Shown: positions 11,972 through 23,906, numbered from the stretch's first letter. The stretch is DNA of 35,700 nt from Copromyces sp. CBS 386.78 (GCA_030685235.1 MU839298.1:1-35700), one strand, 5' to 3'. Program-made: numbers and translations. Notes: generated by a model from the letters alone, not told the origin.

Positions 11972-12002
11972 TATACCTTGGTCACAGGGTAATCCTGTGA
12001 CA

Positions 12003-12888
12003 ATTCTTTCACGAAATATTACGTACCCGCACCCAGATATATACCTAGATTAGCTACTTTATAGCGTATTTTATAACGCACTTAATAGTACAATCGTATA
12101 TTATACGGTCGTATATCGCTCAATTAAATAATCGTTCAATTAAACGATCGTTTAATTAAATAATTAATTAATTGTATTCAATCTATATTAATCTATATAA
12201 TAATAATCTATTAGAAATCTATTATATAATTATTTAATCTCCTATTAGAAGGCTCCTAGAATTACTACTATATATTAATAATACGTATACTACGCTATAT
12301 ACCCTATATACTAGTAAGAATACTAATAGGAATACTTCCTCCTCCTTTCGTAATACTAATAATATAACTTCTTCGTCCCCGTATAAATTTGGTACCTCTC
12401 TCTATATTTCCTCCTCTTATATTACTACGAAGGCGGCCTCGTCCCTTCGTCTATATATTAGCTAGACTGCGGCAATTAGCTTTATTAGCCTATTTAAAAT
12501 CTACACCCTCCTATATAAATATATTTCGCTAAATAGATAATATTATTTATATTGAAGTAATAAGGTTTCGGCTTACCCTAGGCTAGCGGCTACAGTTAGG
12601 TTATAAACGAAATTATTTTCGAAATTATAATACCGCCGCTTAAAATTAAATTAATATAATTAAAAGAGGGGGAATTTAAATATTAATTAGCGTAATTAAC
12701 TAGGGAGTATAAAGATTAGTAATAAATAGCGTAGCGTTTCGAAAGCGGTAAACTACTAGTACGGGTAAAAATCTAATTTATCGAATTTAAATAATTTTAA
12801 TTAATTGAATATATATTCGAATATTGTATACGAATATAGTAAACTAAATTATACAATAAATTTACCCGTATATAATTCTAATTCGTCG
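12003..12888 (+). mobile_element. Element H, left part (before C)
   Basis: A+T-rich, RIP-mutated sequence that continues on the other side of C at 20340. A perfect 20-bp palindrome (AATTAAACGATCGTTTAATT) lies at 12138-12157. From about 12240 a plus-strand frame is fairly open apart from TAA/TAG at Gln-like positions and includes Tyr/Gln-rich stretches; I do not recognise the protein. The left end of H is not found: the sequence simply abuts the S repeat. Confidence 0.4.
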
Positions 12889-13140
12889 TATCACAGGGTT
12901 AGACCTGTGATGTGCTGTGCTGCACTAACTGCACATATACTGTGCCGACCAAAGCCCAGAGCTCTGGCTACGCACATATCATCATCACGTACAGCCTCAC
13001 GTGCCCGCGTACGGTCTAATTTATAGGGCTCTCGCCTATATAGCCAAACCTCCGTGCATACTTCCTTCTCTCCTCCTTTCTCCTTGTATAATAATATATA
13101 TTTTATCATACCCCCTACAGTACTATCTCGCCCTATAATA
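12889..13140 (+). repeat. 5' LTR of C
   Basis: 252 bp, starting TATCACAGGGTTAGACCTGTGA (a 7-bp stem TCACAGG/CCTGTGA with a 6-nt loop) and ending CGCCCTATAATA. It keeps more C and G than the 3' copy. A pyrimidine-rich block near 13060-13085 resembles fungal transcription start regions. I could not identify the primer-binding site in the bases that follow. Confidence 0.93.
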
Positions 13141-13599
13141 ATTTATTACATTTAACTATTGCATTGCGCGCACCTATTTAATAAAAAGGAAGATTGCTCG
13201 CATTTTAATCGCGGCAATTAATAATTAAAATTCGACTTTACGCGTTCCCAATTCGAATTATAAACCTAGCCATTAAACTAAGTAAAATACTAAGACGAAT
13301 ATTATTAAAATTATTCGTATTTTCTTTTTCTCCCTTATACTTATTAAAATATATTCGATTTAACAATTAATATCTAATTCTATCGCTCCCTAAACCTAAT
13401 TTATAACCGATAACTTTATTACTATTATAATTATTAGCGCTATTGTAGTAATTATTAACTTAAAATATTAAAATAATTTAACAATTTTTACTTAAGCGTT
13501 CAAAGGCCTCTATTATTAAGCGATTAAAATTTTAATCCCTATTTCTTAAGCGTATAATTTCGCTAACTTTTCTATTTTTTAAGCCTTTTTCTCCGTTTT

Positions 13600-15340
13600 C
13601 TATTATTTACTCCGTAATAACGTAGTTATAGCCCGAATCGATACTCGTAATTTCGAAGAAAATTTTATTATAATTAGAAAAGAAGTTATTTATTTATATA
13701 TTTATATTAAAGATTTCAATTACAAGATCGCCCGTAAAGAAAGTAATATTACAACTATCTATACCTAATATTTATTCGCCGTTTAAACTAACGTAAAGGA
13801 TTATTAAAATTAAATTAAATCGTTCTACAAATAAATCGCCGCTCTTAAAAAAGAGTTTAACGATTTCCGTATAATATTCGCAGCCGCTTTCCAATCCTAA
13901 AAGGACCGTTATTAAAAAATCTTTCTTAACCTTTACGCCCGGCTCCCGAAGAATAGTCCGGTTCCTTTATCCCCTAATTTAACCCCTTTACCTCCTAACG
14001 TATCTAACGATCCCGGCAATAATAATAATATAATAAATACTAATAAGAACGGCAGCGGCTATAGGTCGGTATTATATATTACAATTACCCCCGCCTTTAA
14101 TAGTAAAAAATTATCGATCGAATATACTACTAAATATTATATTTAATATATACGTATAAAACTTATTTAAATAAATAAATTTAAAATCTTTACCAACAAG
14201 CGCCCTAAATTTTCCTTTATTACCCGCTTTATTAAAAGCGTCCCGTTCGAAACTATTGAAATTAAATTAAATAAAGCTATCCTCAACGAACTTTGCAAAT
14301 AGGCTATAGCCCTCAAATTAATTAACGAATTAAATAAAAAGTACAATAATATTAATATTATTATCAAATCCCGCCGCGCCTTCAAAGACCTTAAAAAATC
14401 TAAAGGTATAAAATAAACTAACTTTAAAGAAAAGTTCATTATATTCGTCAATAAATATAAATTCGATAATAATATAAAAATTTATTACTTCCGTTAGAAA
14501 ATTAGCGACCGTATTCGCCTCGCCCTTTCCTACTAACGTCCCTAGCCCGCTAATAATAAATTTAACGAATAGATTAAAACTACTCGTAATTTCGCCAAAA
14601 TATTAAAAAATAAAAATTAGTATAAAAAATAAACTAACTTATTTTATAAAACTAATACAATTAACGCTTCCGCTCCTACTAGTCGTTTTAATACTTCTAC
14701 AACCGAAACAACTATTAACTAAGGTGGCGACGCAATAAATTTTAATACTATAACCGAAATAAATATCCAAATATTTCGTATAATCGAAGCTAATATTTTT
14801 AAATATTATATAAAAATAGGCGTTTATACCCGCTACGGAAGGCCTAACTATTATTTTATTAATTATTGCGCCCACATTAATTTTAAAAAGGAAATTAAAC
14901 CCTATAATAACTATAATAAAAGCCGCGGCGGCAACACTAATAATATTAATAATATTAGCAACAATAATAATAACTATAATAATAATAGTAATAATAACAC
15001 TTCCAATAACGGAAGCAACGGTAACCGTAATAATAATAGCGGCAATAATAACGGCAGCGGTAATAATAATAATAGTAACTAATAATAATCCGCTTAGGGC
15101 TAGTATAACTATAGATAATAGCGCCCTAATTATAGCGGCGGTTACTACATTAATATTATAAATATAAACCCCAACGCTCTAACTCCCAATACCCCGGCCC
15201 CCGGCTACTACAACCCTATTCCCGCTTACTAACCCAATTTTATCGGCCTAATTATAAGCGACGAAAACGGTTCTATTTCAAACTAGGGAAATATATAGCC
15301 TCCTAATTAAATTACACTTAGAAATAAAGGTCTAACGGAT
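13600..15340 (+). pseudogene. C gag remnant with CCHC knuckle and Asn-rich tract
   Basis: A Gag-like frame runs from about 13600. It has a Pro/Ser linker at about 13940-14010, a capsid-like helical region at about 14165-14560 (FKEKFIIFVNKYKF, then a segment ending SDRIRLALSY), and a zinc knuckle at about 14824-14870 (GRPNYYFINYC, with most Cys and the His now Tyr). At 14925-15085 comes a long Asn/Ser/Gly tract from AAT/AAC-rich DNA, then a Tyr/Pro-rich tail. Stops stand at Gln codons throughout. The 13141-13600 leader has no clear coding signal. Confidence 0.75.
14925..15085 (+). repeat. Asn-codon-rich low-complexity tract in C gag
   Basis: Imperfect AAT/AAC triplet runs broken by AGC, GGC and CGT codons encode mainly Asn with Ser and Gly. 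The equivalent part of B gag is also Asn-rich, so this may be a family trait and not just microsatellite growth. Confidence 0.7.
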
Positions 15341-15359
15341 ATAGAGGAAACAATAGGAC

Positions 15360-18300
15360 CGTCCTTAAACGGCTAAATATTATTAAAATAAATAAATCTT
15401 TAATAAATAGCCATTATAAACACCTAAATTCATTAAATCTTTCTATCCATCTATCTTACAAATTACGTAAACTATATTATACTATTTTCGTTAATAATAA
15501 TTACACCACTTTTAATTTTATTAACCAACGTTTCATTTACTACAACCGCCTTCCTTTCCTCCCGCTAACTATTCCCAAACTATTATACCTCGCCAACGGC
15601 TAAACTAAAAGTAATATTACCTATTTCTCTAAATTTACAATATAGGCAAGAGTCCACTACGAAATTATTAATCTATTAATTTACAATTTAGCTAAAAATA
15701 ACCCTATTATTTTAAATTACCCATAATTCGTTTATTACGTACTAAATATTAATTAATTTAATAATTCTCTTCAATTCAACTCCGCTTATAAATAATACAA
15801 CTATCTCCTACCCAGGGTTTTAAACTGTACTACGCTATTTTTAAGCCGCCACCTTATAACTCCGCGACCACTAATTTAATATTCGTACTAAAACCTATTA
15901 GTAGAAGATATAAAGGACGAAGGCGAATTTAGCTAGAAAGAGGTAAAAGCTGTTAAACGACTATTAATTTCCGCTATAATTAAATAAACCGCTCGCTAAC
16001 AATTCTACTATTTTAAATATAGGGTTATTAACCGATTAGGCACTATTCTATTTAGGAAAATAAAAGGCGGTAGCGCAATTATACTATTAATATTACCCCC
16101 AGTACTTCTTTTAATACCCCGCCCAACGCCTTACTATTAGGCCAATAGTATAAAGACTTCTATAATAAACTATTATATCCTAATTCAACTCTATAATATC
16201 CCGGCTAATCCTATTAACCCTAACGATATTAAAGAATTCCCCACTATTATTTTTAATTAATTAGCAAAAACCTACAAACTCCTAATTATCCGTACAATTC
16301 GGGCTAATTTAAACAAAAATATCCGTAAATTAACCGAGGAAAATAAGAAATTAGAAAAGGAAAGACGGATTTTAAACCCTTAGAATATAAGCGATAATCT
16401 TACATTAAATATAGTAATAAAAATATTATTAGGTAAAGGTTAGCGTTTTAAATATTTTTTCGGTAGTAAATATTATTATTAAATTAACGCCCTAGTAAGG
16501 AAGGGAAACGAAGCCGCCTTAAAGGCTATAAAAATTTTTAATTTTATTAAAATTAATAATACTAATACCGATTTTCCCCGTTACGAAGAAATAATTAACG
16601 AATATTTTATAATAAATAATATCGCTATTTATAAAATTACGTTTAAAAATACGGTCAAATTCTATAAAAAAATTAATAAACCTCCTAAGACAATCGTAGA
16701 AATTTAAATTAAATTCCCCCATTAATATTAATATTATATATAAACCTTCCTATAAAAGGGAGCGGATATTCTTCCTCTTTATAGAATATACAATTTAAAA
16801 ATCGAACTCCATTTAGGAATAACCCCTCCCGCTTCCCGTAAACGTATATTCAATCCTAACGAATTTAACGTTATTAAAAAATAAATCGATAATATATTTT
16901 AGAAGAAGTTTATTAAGCCTTTACAATTAAAAACCTTAATACCTCTACTCCTTATTAAAAAACTAGGAGGCGGAATCCGCATTTACATTAATTACCGTAA
17001 CGTTAATAACATTACTTTAATCCTATTATCCCTTCCCACTTATTAAAAAAACCCTTAATACGATTTACCGTACTAAAATTTTTATAAAGTTCGACGTAAT
17101 CGTTACTTTTAATTATATTTGTATTAAGTAAAGATACAAATAGTTTACTACTTTTATAATCCGGTTTAGCCTATTTAAATCCTTAATTATTCCTTTTAAC
17201 TTATAAAACGCCCTAAATATATTTTAGAATTATATTAACGATATCCTATATAATATTTTCGACGTTTACGCAACCACTTACTTCAATAATATTTTTATTT
17301 ACTCTAATAATATTAAAAACTACAAACGGCACATTAATAACGTCTTCGATAAATTAGCAAAAACAGGCTTCAACATTAATATTAATAAATACGAATTCTA
17401 TATAATAAAAATAAAATACTTAAATTTAATTATTATATTTAGAAATATTAAAATAAATTTAAAAAAAATTAAAGTTATTACGGATTAATAAATATTAGAA
17501 TTAAAAAAGTCCTTACAATCCTTCTTAAACTTTACGAACTTTTACCGATAATTTATAAAAAATTTTTTAATAATAATTATTCCGCTTTACAAATTTACAA
17601 AGAAAGACGCTAAATAATCCTGGGATAACCGTTACTAAACCGCTTTCAAAGCTCTTAAACGTATATTCATTAGCAGACCCATATTCAAAATCTACAATTA
17701 AACTAAAAAGACCGTAATCGAAATAGACGCCTCTAATTAAGCTATAAGTAATACCCTTTCTTAGTACGGAAACGATAATATTCTCTACCCTATCGCCTAC
17801 TTTTCGGCCAAATATAATTCCTAAAAATATAATTATAACATATATAATAAAGAATTATTTACAATTATTAAAATATTAGAACAATAGAAGCCGGAATTAG
17901 AAGGAGTTTAATAATCGTTCAATATCTTTACGGACTACAAAAACCTCTAAATATTTACAATTAATAAATAATTAACTTAATAGTATATATACTAATCTTA
18001 ATTTTTATTTCAATTTAACTTCCTAATTAAATATATACTAAGTTCTAAGAACCTTCGCCTAAATACTTTGAGCCGTAAGCCTAACGACTATCCTAACGGC
18101 GAAGAAGATAACCGCCTAACCGCTCGTAAACGGGTATTATTAAATTTATTTTAATTCGAAAATAATTATTTCGAATTTAACGACCTAATAACGGATTTTT
18201 CACTTTATTTACTAGGGCCTAACAATTTTAATACCTAATCGACTAACGATTTTATTTATACTAACTACGAAACTTCTATCTTTTTATAAGAACTAATTTC

Positions 18301-19995
18301 CTCCCTTATTAACGGAGCCTATTAATAGCCTGCTACTATTAAAAAAGTTTTTTATAAAGCCTTTTTAGAATATTATATCGTCAACGGTATTACAAAATAG
18401 CGTAACCGAATTATTATTAATCCCTATAATAAAAATCTCTAATTCTAATTTATTAATCGCTAATATAACTCCCCGGGCGCCGGTTATTTAAGCCGTAACG
18501 CTACGTACAAACTTTTACAATACAATTTTTATTAAGAAAAAATATATAATAACGTACACTTTTTCTATAAAGGTTATTTACCTTACATAAAAATTAAATC
18601 CTTAAAGAAAAATTTAGCCGGTTATTTTAAACCGGTTATAATTACTCTTACGCTATAGACCAATATTTTAATTAATTATATTACGCTATTACCGCTAAAT
18701 ATCTATTTAGGCCAAACTTTTAAATATATTACTATCGTCGTTAATCGATTTACTAAAATACAATACTATATTTTAATAATAATTTTAGAAATAGAAGAAT
18801 TAGCGGACCGATTTATCAATCATATTTATTCGATCTATAGCCTTCTAAATAATATACTTTCCAATAAAAGTACCTAATTCGTTTTACAATTCTAATTTAC
18901 CCTTTATAAGCAGTTATCCGTAATTCGCAAACTTACTTCTACTTTCCACCCCTAAACGAATACTTAAACCGAATATATTAACGTAGAAATAAAATAATTT
19001 TTAAAAATTTATATTAATTAAGTATAAATAAATTAAATAAAGTAACTACTATTAACGGAATTCGCCGGCAATAATACTATTTCTTCGTCAATAAGCATCT
19101 CTCCTTTCTTCGCTAATTACAAATATTACCCTCGTATAAATATAAAACCCCGTACCCCGCCGCCACTAAATTTTTCCCCGGCTTAATTTAAGGAATACTA
19201 TAAAGCTAACAAACTAGAAGACTACTTTTAATAAATCTAGGATTTCGTTATTTAATAATTTCATTATATATAAGAATAGTATAAAGACAACGCTAATAAG
19301 AAACGAATCAATTCTATTAAATACCGTACTAATAATATAATTCTCCTTAATTCGGCCAACTTCGCTAACGGACGTCCGTACGCGAAATTATATCCCCGCT
19401 AGGAAAGACCCTTTAAAATTATTTACGCCGAATTATATACAGTTTATTTTACCCTACTATTTAATATAAAGTACTTACTAATTTTCTACGTCTCTATAGT
19501 ACAACTATAATCCGGCTAAAGCCTCCTAGGCCAGCCTACTATAATAAACGTCCAGGCTAACGAAAATAGAATTATAATACGGACCGACAGTTAGGAGGAG
19601 TACGAAGAGTAGGTATTCGAATATTTTACAAATTATTAATAAATAGGTAATAATAAATATTAGAAATACAAAGTTAAATAGAAGACTAATAACCCTATTT
19701 AAAAACTTATCAATAACGTTATCGACTATAAATACTATTTTTAACAATTCTACTACGAATATCCGGATAAACTAATTCCCCTAGAAGTCTAGAAGGTTCT
19801 TAAACGCTTCGCCGCCGATACCCTAGCGCTAACGCTAATACTAGCAGCCCCCGAACCACTACAGCGCCGCTCTAGCCACTTAATACAATAAGAAACGGCT
19901 ACTATTATAAAAAATAAAATATAAAAGGATATAGAAAAAAGTTTATACCTTATATTTAGGAAGGTATTTCGGAAGTTAATAAATATTTACGAAGA
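15360..19995 (+). pseudogene. C pol remnant: protease region, RT, RNase H, integrase, chromodomain
   Basis: RT spans about 16840-17560, from FNPNEFNVIKK through RIYINYRNVNN to YFNNIFIYS at about 17270-17310 (YFDD expected, both Asp now Asn) and FANFYRRFI-like codons near 17540. RNase H lies at about 17700-18000 (VIEIDASN, YNKELF). The integrase core is at about 18680-19250: the first two Asp are Asn (VVNRFTK; LSNKST), while the Glu in the TEYIN block remains. A chromodomain at about 19560-19770 reads YKVKWKTNNPIWKL-like after restoring Trp. The tail has a Pro/Ala-rich stretch near 19820-19870. There are many TAA/TAG at Gln/Trp positions. Confidence 0.85.
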
Positions 19996-20082
19996 TAAAA
20001 GGTTATAGGAAGGGTTTTAAATTTATTATTTTATATATATATAGATTTTTTAGCTCTTCGAGCTTCTTTTAAGGGGGGATAG

Positions 20083-20334
20083 TATTATAGGGTTAGACCT
20101 ATAATGTACTATATTGCACTAATTGTATATATGTTATGCCGACTAAAACCTAGAGTTCTGGCTACGTATATATTATCGTCACGTGCAGCCTCACGTGCCC
20201 GCGCACGGTCTAGTCTGTAGGGCTCTCGCCTATATAGCTAGACCTCCGCGCACACTTCCTTCTCTCCTCCTTTCTCCTCATACAATAACGCATATCTCAT
20301 CATACCCCCTACGGTGCCATCTCGCCCCGTAATA
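20083..20334 (+). repeat. 3' LTR of C
   Basis: 252 bp, preceded by the polypurine tract AAGGGGGGATAG. It starts TATTATAGGG and ends CCCCGTAATA. It aligns end to end with the 5' LTR; the 5' stem survives as TTATAGG/CCTATAA because RIP changed both arms symmetrically. Confidence 0.94.
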
Positions 20335-20339
20335 CGTCG

Positions 20340-22424
20340 GAATATAAATTAATATCCGTAAAAGTAATACCAAATATAATATAGCGCTAATAAACGACCT
20401 TTTTAAATATTAACTAAAAAACTTATTTAAAAGCAATACCGTACTAATCTTTATTAAGAAATTCGTTCATTATACGAGTCTTCTCCTTTATAACCCTTTT
20501 ATTTATTTTCTTTTTTATTACAGCAACGAATTTAAAACTTTATTAGATTATTACAATAACTGTATTATTACTTATATAAAACGCATAAAAATATTAGAAT
20601 TAATATAAAATATATAAGGGGAATATAAGTTAGTATAAATATTAAGGCTAAACTTTACTAATAATAACGAAATTTTTAAAGTTACAATTAATTAATTCAA
20701 TTGATAATATAATACGATAACTAAAATTAAGCCTTTCATTAATATAATACGTAGCCCATTCCTCCTTTACAATTATATATATCTTTTTCAAATACGTAAT
20801 AATCGCTATTTATTATGAAAAGTAATTATAGAGCTTTTCAAACGTAATATTAAAAACTTTTTCAATATACGTATAATATATATACTTTTAGAAAATATAA
20901 AAGCTAATTCGTAAATACTCTACAATATTAGGGAGAGGTTCTAAATTATTTATACCGTTTACTAAGCGGTTTAAATTACTAACTACTTCTCAATTTCTAT
21001 TGTCAAAAATTTTTATATTCGTTATATTATTAAGTAGCCGTATTAATTAGGCTAATTAGGCTAATTACGGTACTTACTATATTAATTCCAAAATTTCCCG
21101 CTATATTTATACTTATATTATAGCAATATAAATATTAATAATTTAGGCGGCGACCTTCCTATCCTATTTACACTTAATATTTAATACTACATTCTTATTA
21201 ATATAGAAAATATATAATTAGGATCTCGCTTTTAAATAAATTCATTTAATAATTACCCTTATTATTATATCGTAATTTATAATAGTTACTTACAGTTTAA
21301 TAGCGCTAATAACTTAATAACGAATATTAATTTAATTTATTAACTAATTAAATCCTTTTTACCGTTCGTTATTAATAAAGCTAAATCCATAGTTAAAAAT
21401 ATACTTAATACTAATTATACCAATAATCTAAAAAAAGGCGAAACTTTTATTATTAATTTTATACGTATTATTATATATTTATACGTATAACTAATACTAC
21501 TAACACTCCTCTCCCTAAGGATCGGTCTAAAAAATAGCGGTTAATTTAATTTTAATTATATTTACCCAATTAACTTCAAAGTAGATTTTACTCTTTATAA
21601 AAAAATTTATAGTCTATTAAAACGGGGTATACTTAATTATAACCTCTTTTTTAAACTTATAACGCAGGTTTTTAAACTATCTAGTCGTAAAATATAAATT
21701 TAGGAACCGCTACTCTAATTCGACGGCGATCTTACAGTTGTATATACTAGGTCGGTCAATATACGTAGCTACTAGAACTTTATACTTAATTTTAAATACC
21801 CTATAAACATATATTTTATTAGTAGGAAGATAAGTATAAGATTTATAACCTTCCTGAAATTTAAAAGTCTACCTCCTATTATTATATTTCAACTCTTTAG
21901 TATACCCCTACTAAGAACATCCCTATTTAATTATTAATATAGAATAGGAGTAGGCGCTAAATTTACAAATAGTACTATTTACGTATACGAAATAAAGACG
22001 AATATAATTAAAGTCCTTTATTATATTACTAAAGTAGCCTTTTACTATATTATAATTAAACTCTCTTACTTACTTCTAAATAATTATAATTAATTAATCG
22101 AACTTCTTATACTAAATATTAAAAACAATATAATCATTATACTTATAGCGGCGAAAGGAGGGGGACTCGTACAATTCATCTTCTTAATCGCTAGGCTAAT
22201 CCTTATATTCATTATCGATATTTATAGGTTAGGTAGAAGTAAGCTCGCTAGGGAGCTTATTAAATTCGATAGCGGTCTCTAGGGTATCGCTTATTAAAGG
22301 GGTTATTAAGGGTTTTAAACTAAAGTCAATAAAAGAAAGGTCGACTTAATTAGGGAGAGCGCTACGGTCGCGTACGCCCGTTGGCTAGATCGCTATATCG
22401 GCTATTTACGTTATAATTAATTAA
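20340..22424 (+). pseudogene. Element H protein remnant, not recognised
   Basis: Plus-strand frames stay open over long stretches if TAA/TAG at Gln-like positions are read as RIP products, which suggests one or more real proteins. The best conserved part is at about 21650-22424, with FDGDLTVVYTRSVN, then AAKGGGLV, then LGRSKLAREL and ESATVAYARWLDRYIGYLR. The last blocks faintly resemble the region after the Walker A motif in fungal RecQ/telomere-linked helicase-like proteins, but no true P-loop GKS/T is visible, so I do not assign a function. Codons seem to continue into the terminal repeat that follows. The frame changes at least once. Confidence 0.35.
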
Positions 22425-22842
22425 GGAAATATATAAAAAAAATAATAGATTATTTCTTACTATTAATAAATACTAGCACTTTATTTACTTGGGCAATATT
22501 TCGTAATGCGTAATAGTAGTTTAATTAATTATAGGGAGGGTATTAATAATAATAGTAATAAAGAAAGAAGCGATACGACAATATAAATCGCTTAGTATAA
22601 TAATAGATTACTAAATTAGCTAATGTAATACGAAATTTGGGTATAATAGGTTAAAATTTAGGGGCTTAGCGGGCGCAATATAATTTACTAACGCTAAAAA
22701 TAAGATCGTAGAGATTTAGAATAGATACGAGCGATTTAATTAGCTCAAAATTTTTAGAGTATATTAGCGCGCGGGAGAGATGGGGCGGCGGTGGGGCGGC
22801 GGTGCAGTAAGAGTTTTGCAGCGGTGCAGATAGCGTTTCTTA
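22424..22842 (+). repeat. T1: right-terminal repeat of element H
   Basis: About 420 bp is shared with 31922-32347 in the same orientation. Homology starts at AAATATATA and stops at a pair of 22-nt units (22800-22821 and 22822-22843), each starting CGGTGCAG. A G-rich run (GGGGCGGCGGTGGGGCGGCGG) immediately precedes and overlaps the first unit. Sequence to the right is unrelated in the two copies, which defines the outer edge of the element. Confidence 0.6.
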
Positions 22843-23220
22843 TTTATAATTATAATTCCGTAGTCTACATTTATATTATCCTACAATTTAAATTCTTAAT
22901 AATTTTAGGGAAATTATAGTTTACTACTATAAAAGCCTATTCTATTCTTTATAAATACCGATATATAAGGCCGCCGGCTATTAGATACTATACTTAAGGT
23001 ATTTTCTAAAGGGTTTATCTCTTAGAAAAAAGGAGATTAGAGAAGCTATTTTTTATTGAAGCGCAGCTGTTATGGTCTGAGAACGAAGTGTTTACACGAA
23101 GTGAGCGAGCATAGTGGAGCTTCTCTATAATGGGGGCAATACCACTGCGGATCCCTGTAAGTTCTTCGTGCTGTAATTGGTCGATGAGCTAGGAATCCGT
23201 TCCTGTCATCGGTTGGAACT

Positions 23221-23358
23221 TTAAGGTTAGATGCGAGGTATTTGATTGGTTCAAAATTTTTAGCGCCTTTTTTAGCGCCTTAGCAATTTTTAAGGTTAAA
23301 TGCGAGGTGTTTAATTGGTTTAAAAATTTTAGCGCCTTTTTAGCGCTTTGGCAATTCT
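23221..23358 (+). repeat. Direct 70-bp repeat, two copies
   Basis: Units begin TTAAGGTTAGATGCGAGG (23221) and TTAAGGTTAAATGCGAGG (23290); both end in a run of TTTTTAGCGCC. They differ mainly by transitions. The upstream 23076-23220 segment has ordinary composition and no recognised gene. Confidence 0.65.
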
Positions 23359-23423
23359 TTAAAGCCTCTGTGCCTTTTAGGTAGAAGAAGGAAAAAAAAA
23401 GGAAGGAATAAATAAAAGATAGG

Positions 23424-23480
23424 ATAGTTTAGTCAGGAAAATTTGAATTTACCCTTTGAAAAAAATGTACGTTCGAATCC
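23424..23480 (+). ncRNA. tRNA-like motif in J (A-box and B-box like)
   Basis: TAGTTTAGTCAGG at about 23425-23437 resembles a tRNA D-arm/A box and CGTTCGAATCC (23470-23480) is one base from a consensus B box. A long A-rich region follows. The stems do not pair well. It may be the head of a decayed tRNA-derived SINE. Confidence 0.3.
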
Positions 23481-23524
23481 CGGCTTGAATTAATAAACGA
23501 TTCTATTTTTAAAAGAGGTGCCTT

Positions 23525-23755
23525 ATATACACATATAAAAAAAGAATATAAAAAGAGAAAAAAAAAGGGAAAAAAAAAAAGGGTGAAAAAAAAGGTAAAA
23601 AAAGTAAAAAAAAAAAAAAAAAAAAGAATTTGAGAAAAAAAAAAAAACTCTAAAAATTTATGTATAAAAAAAGGCGTATTATATATATAAAATAAAGAAA
23701 AAAATAAAGAACGAAAGACAAAAAGAAAAAAAGAAAAAAAGGAAAAAGAATTCTA
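23525..23755 (+). repeat. A/G-rich low-complexity tract
   Basis: Almost pure purine runs (A with scattered G) with a T-poor strand bias. It holds no gene and is probably an expanded poly(A)-type tail. Confidence 0.7.
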
Positions 23756-23811
23756 ACCTTAAATTTCTATTAAATTTCTAGAATTTACGGATTCGGCTTC
23801 TAGCCTTACGT

Positions 23812-23888
23812 ACGGGGGTCCCCGGGGGTGTCCCCCGGGTTTTTACGTGATAGTAAGACGCACGGGGGTCCCCGGGGGTGTCCCTCGG
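23812..23888. repeat. GC-rich palindromic doublet
   Basis: Two copies, 50 bp apart, of a motif containing GGGGGTCCCCGGGGGTGTCC (23812-23839 and 23862-23888), in a region otherwise mostly A+T. Each has four or more G runs and strong self-complementarity, so hairpins or G-quadruplexes are possible. Confidence 0.75.
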
Positions 23889-23906
23889 AAGTAAATTTAT
23901 ATAAAA

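Larger units (their letters stand above)
3236..12002 (-). mobile_element. Miniature LTR-type unit S (TRIM-like), interrupted by R1 and B
   Basis: A sequence of about 127 bp occurs twice in direct orientation. Copy 1 is at 3236-3362. Copy 2 is at 3669-3766 plus 11974-12002, split by element R1. The first 98 bp differ at one base (3323 versus 3756). Read on the minus strand each copy starts TGTCACAGG or its RIP form TGTTATAGG, has the stem-loop typical of the other LTRs, and ends CCGCCCTGTCACA. About 306 bp lie between the copies and no protein is encoded. Short LTRs around a tiny non-coding core resemble TRIM elements. A purine run (GAGGGAAGGTAG, minus strand) precedes the left repeat as a PPT would. 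I find no convincing primer-binding site and no matching target duplication, so a tandem duplication remains possible. The unit is nearly free of RIP. Confidence 0.5.
12889..20334 (+). mobile_element. Chromovirus C: complete Ty3/gypsy retrotransposon, RIP-inactivated
   Basis: The element is 7446 bp with two 252-bp LTRs (12889-13140 and 20083-20334). It is flanked by CGTCG at 12884-12888 and 20335-20339, a perfect 5-bp target duplication. Gag, RT, RNase H, integrase and chromodomain follow in the usual order on the plus strand. C sits inside element H, whose sequence is continuous when C is removed. The LTRs have no indels relative to each other, and their differences are nearly all C/T or G/A. 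Confidence 0.94.

Noticed and set aside
12805..13109. Frames of 72 to 73 codons over the 5' LTR of C
   Set aside because: They span the H/LTR boundary set by the CGTCG duplication; the LTR is non-coding.
14167..14875. Minus-strand frames of 78 and 94 codons within C gag
   Set aside because: Antisense shadows of the plus-strand Gag remnant.
16519..19747. Minus-strand frames of 67 and 73 codons within C pol
   Set aside because: Antisense to RT-proximal and chromodomain coding remnants; A+T-rich hydrophobic composition expected by chance.
23424..23480. Functional tRNA gene in J
   Set aside because: Only box-like motifs match; acceptor and anticodon stems do not form.
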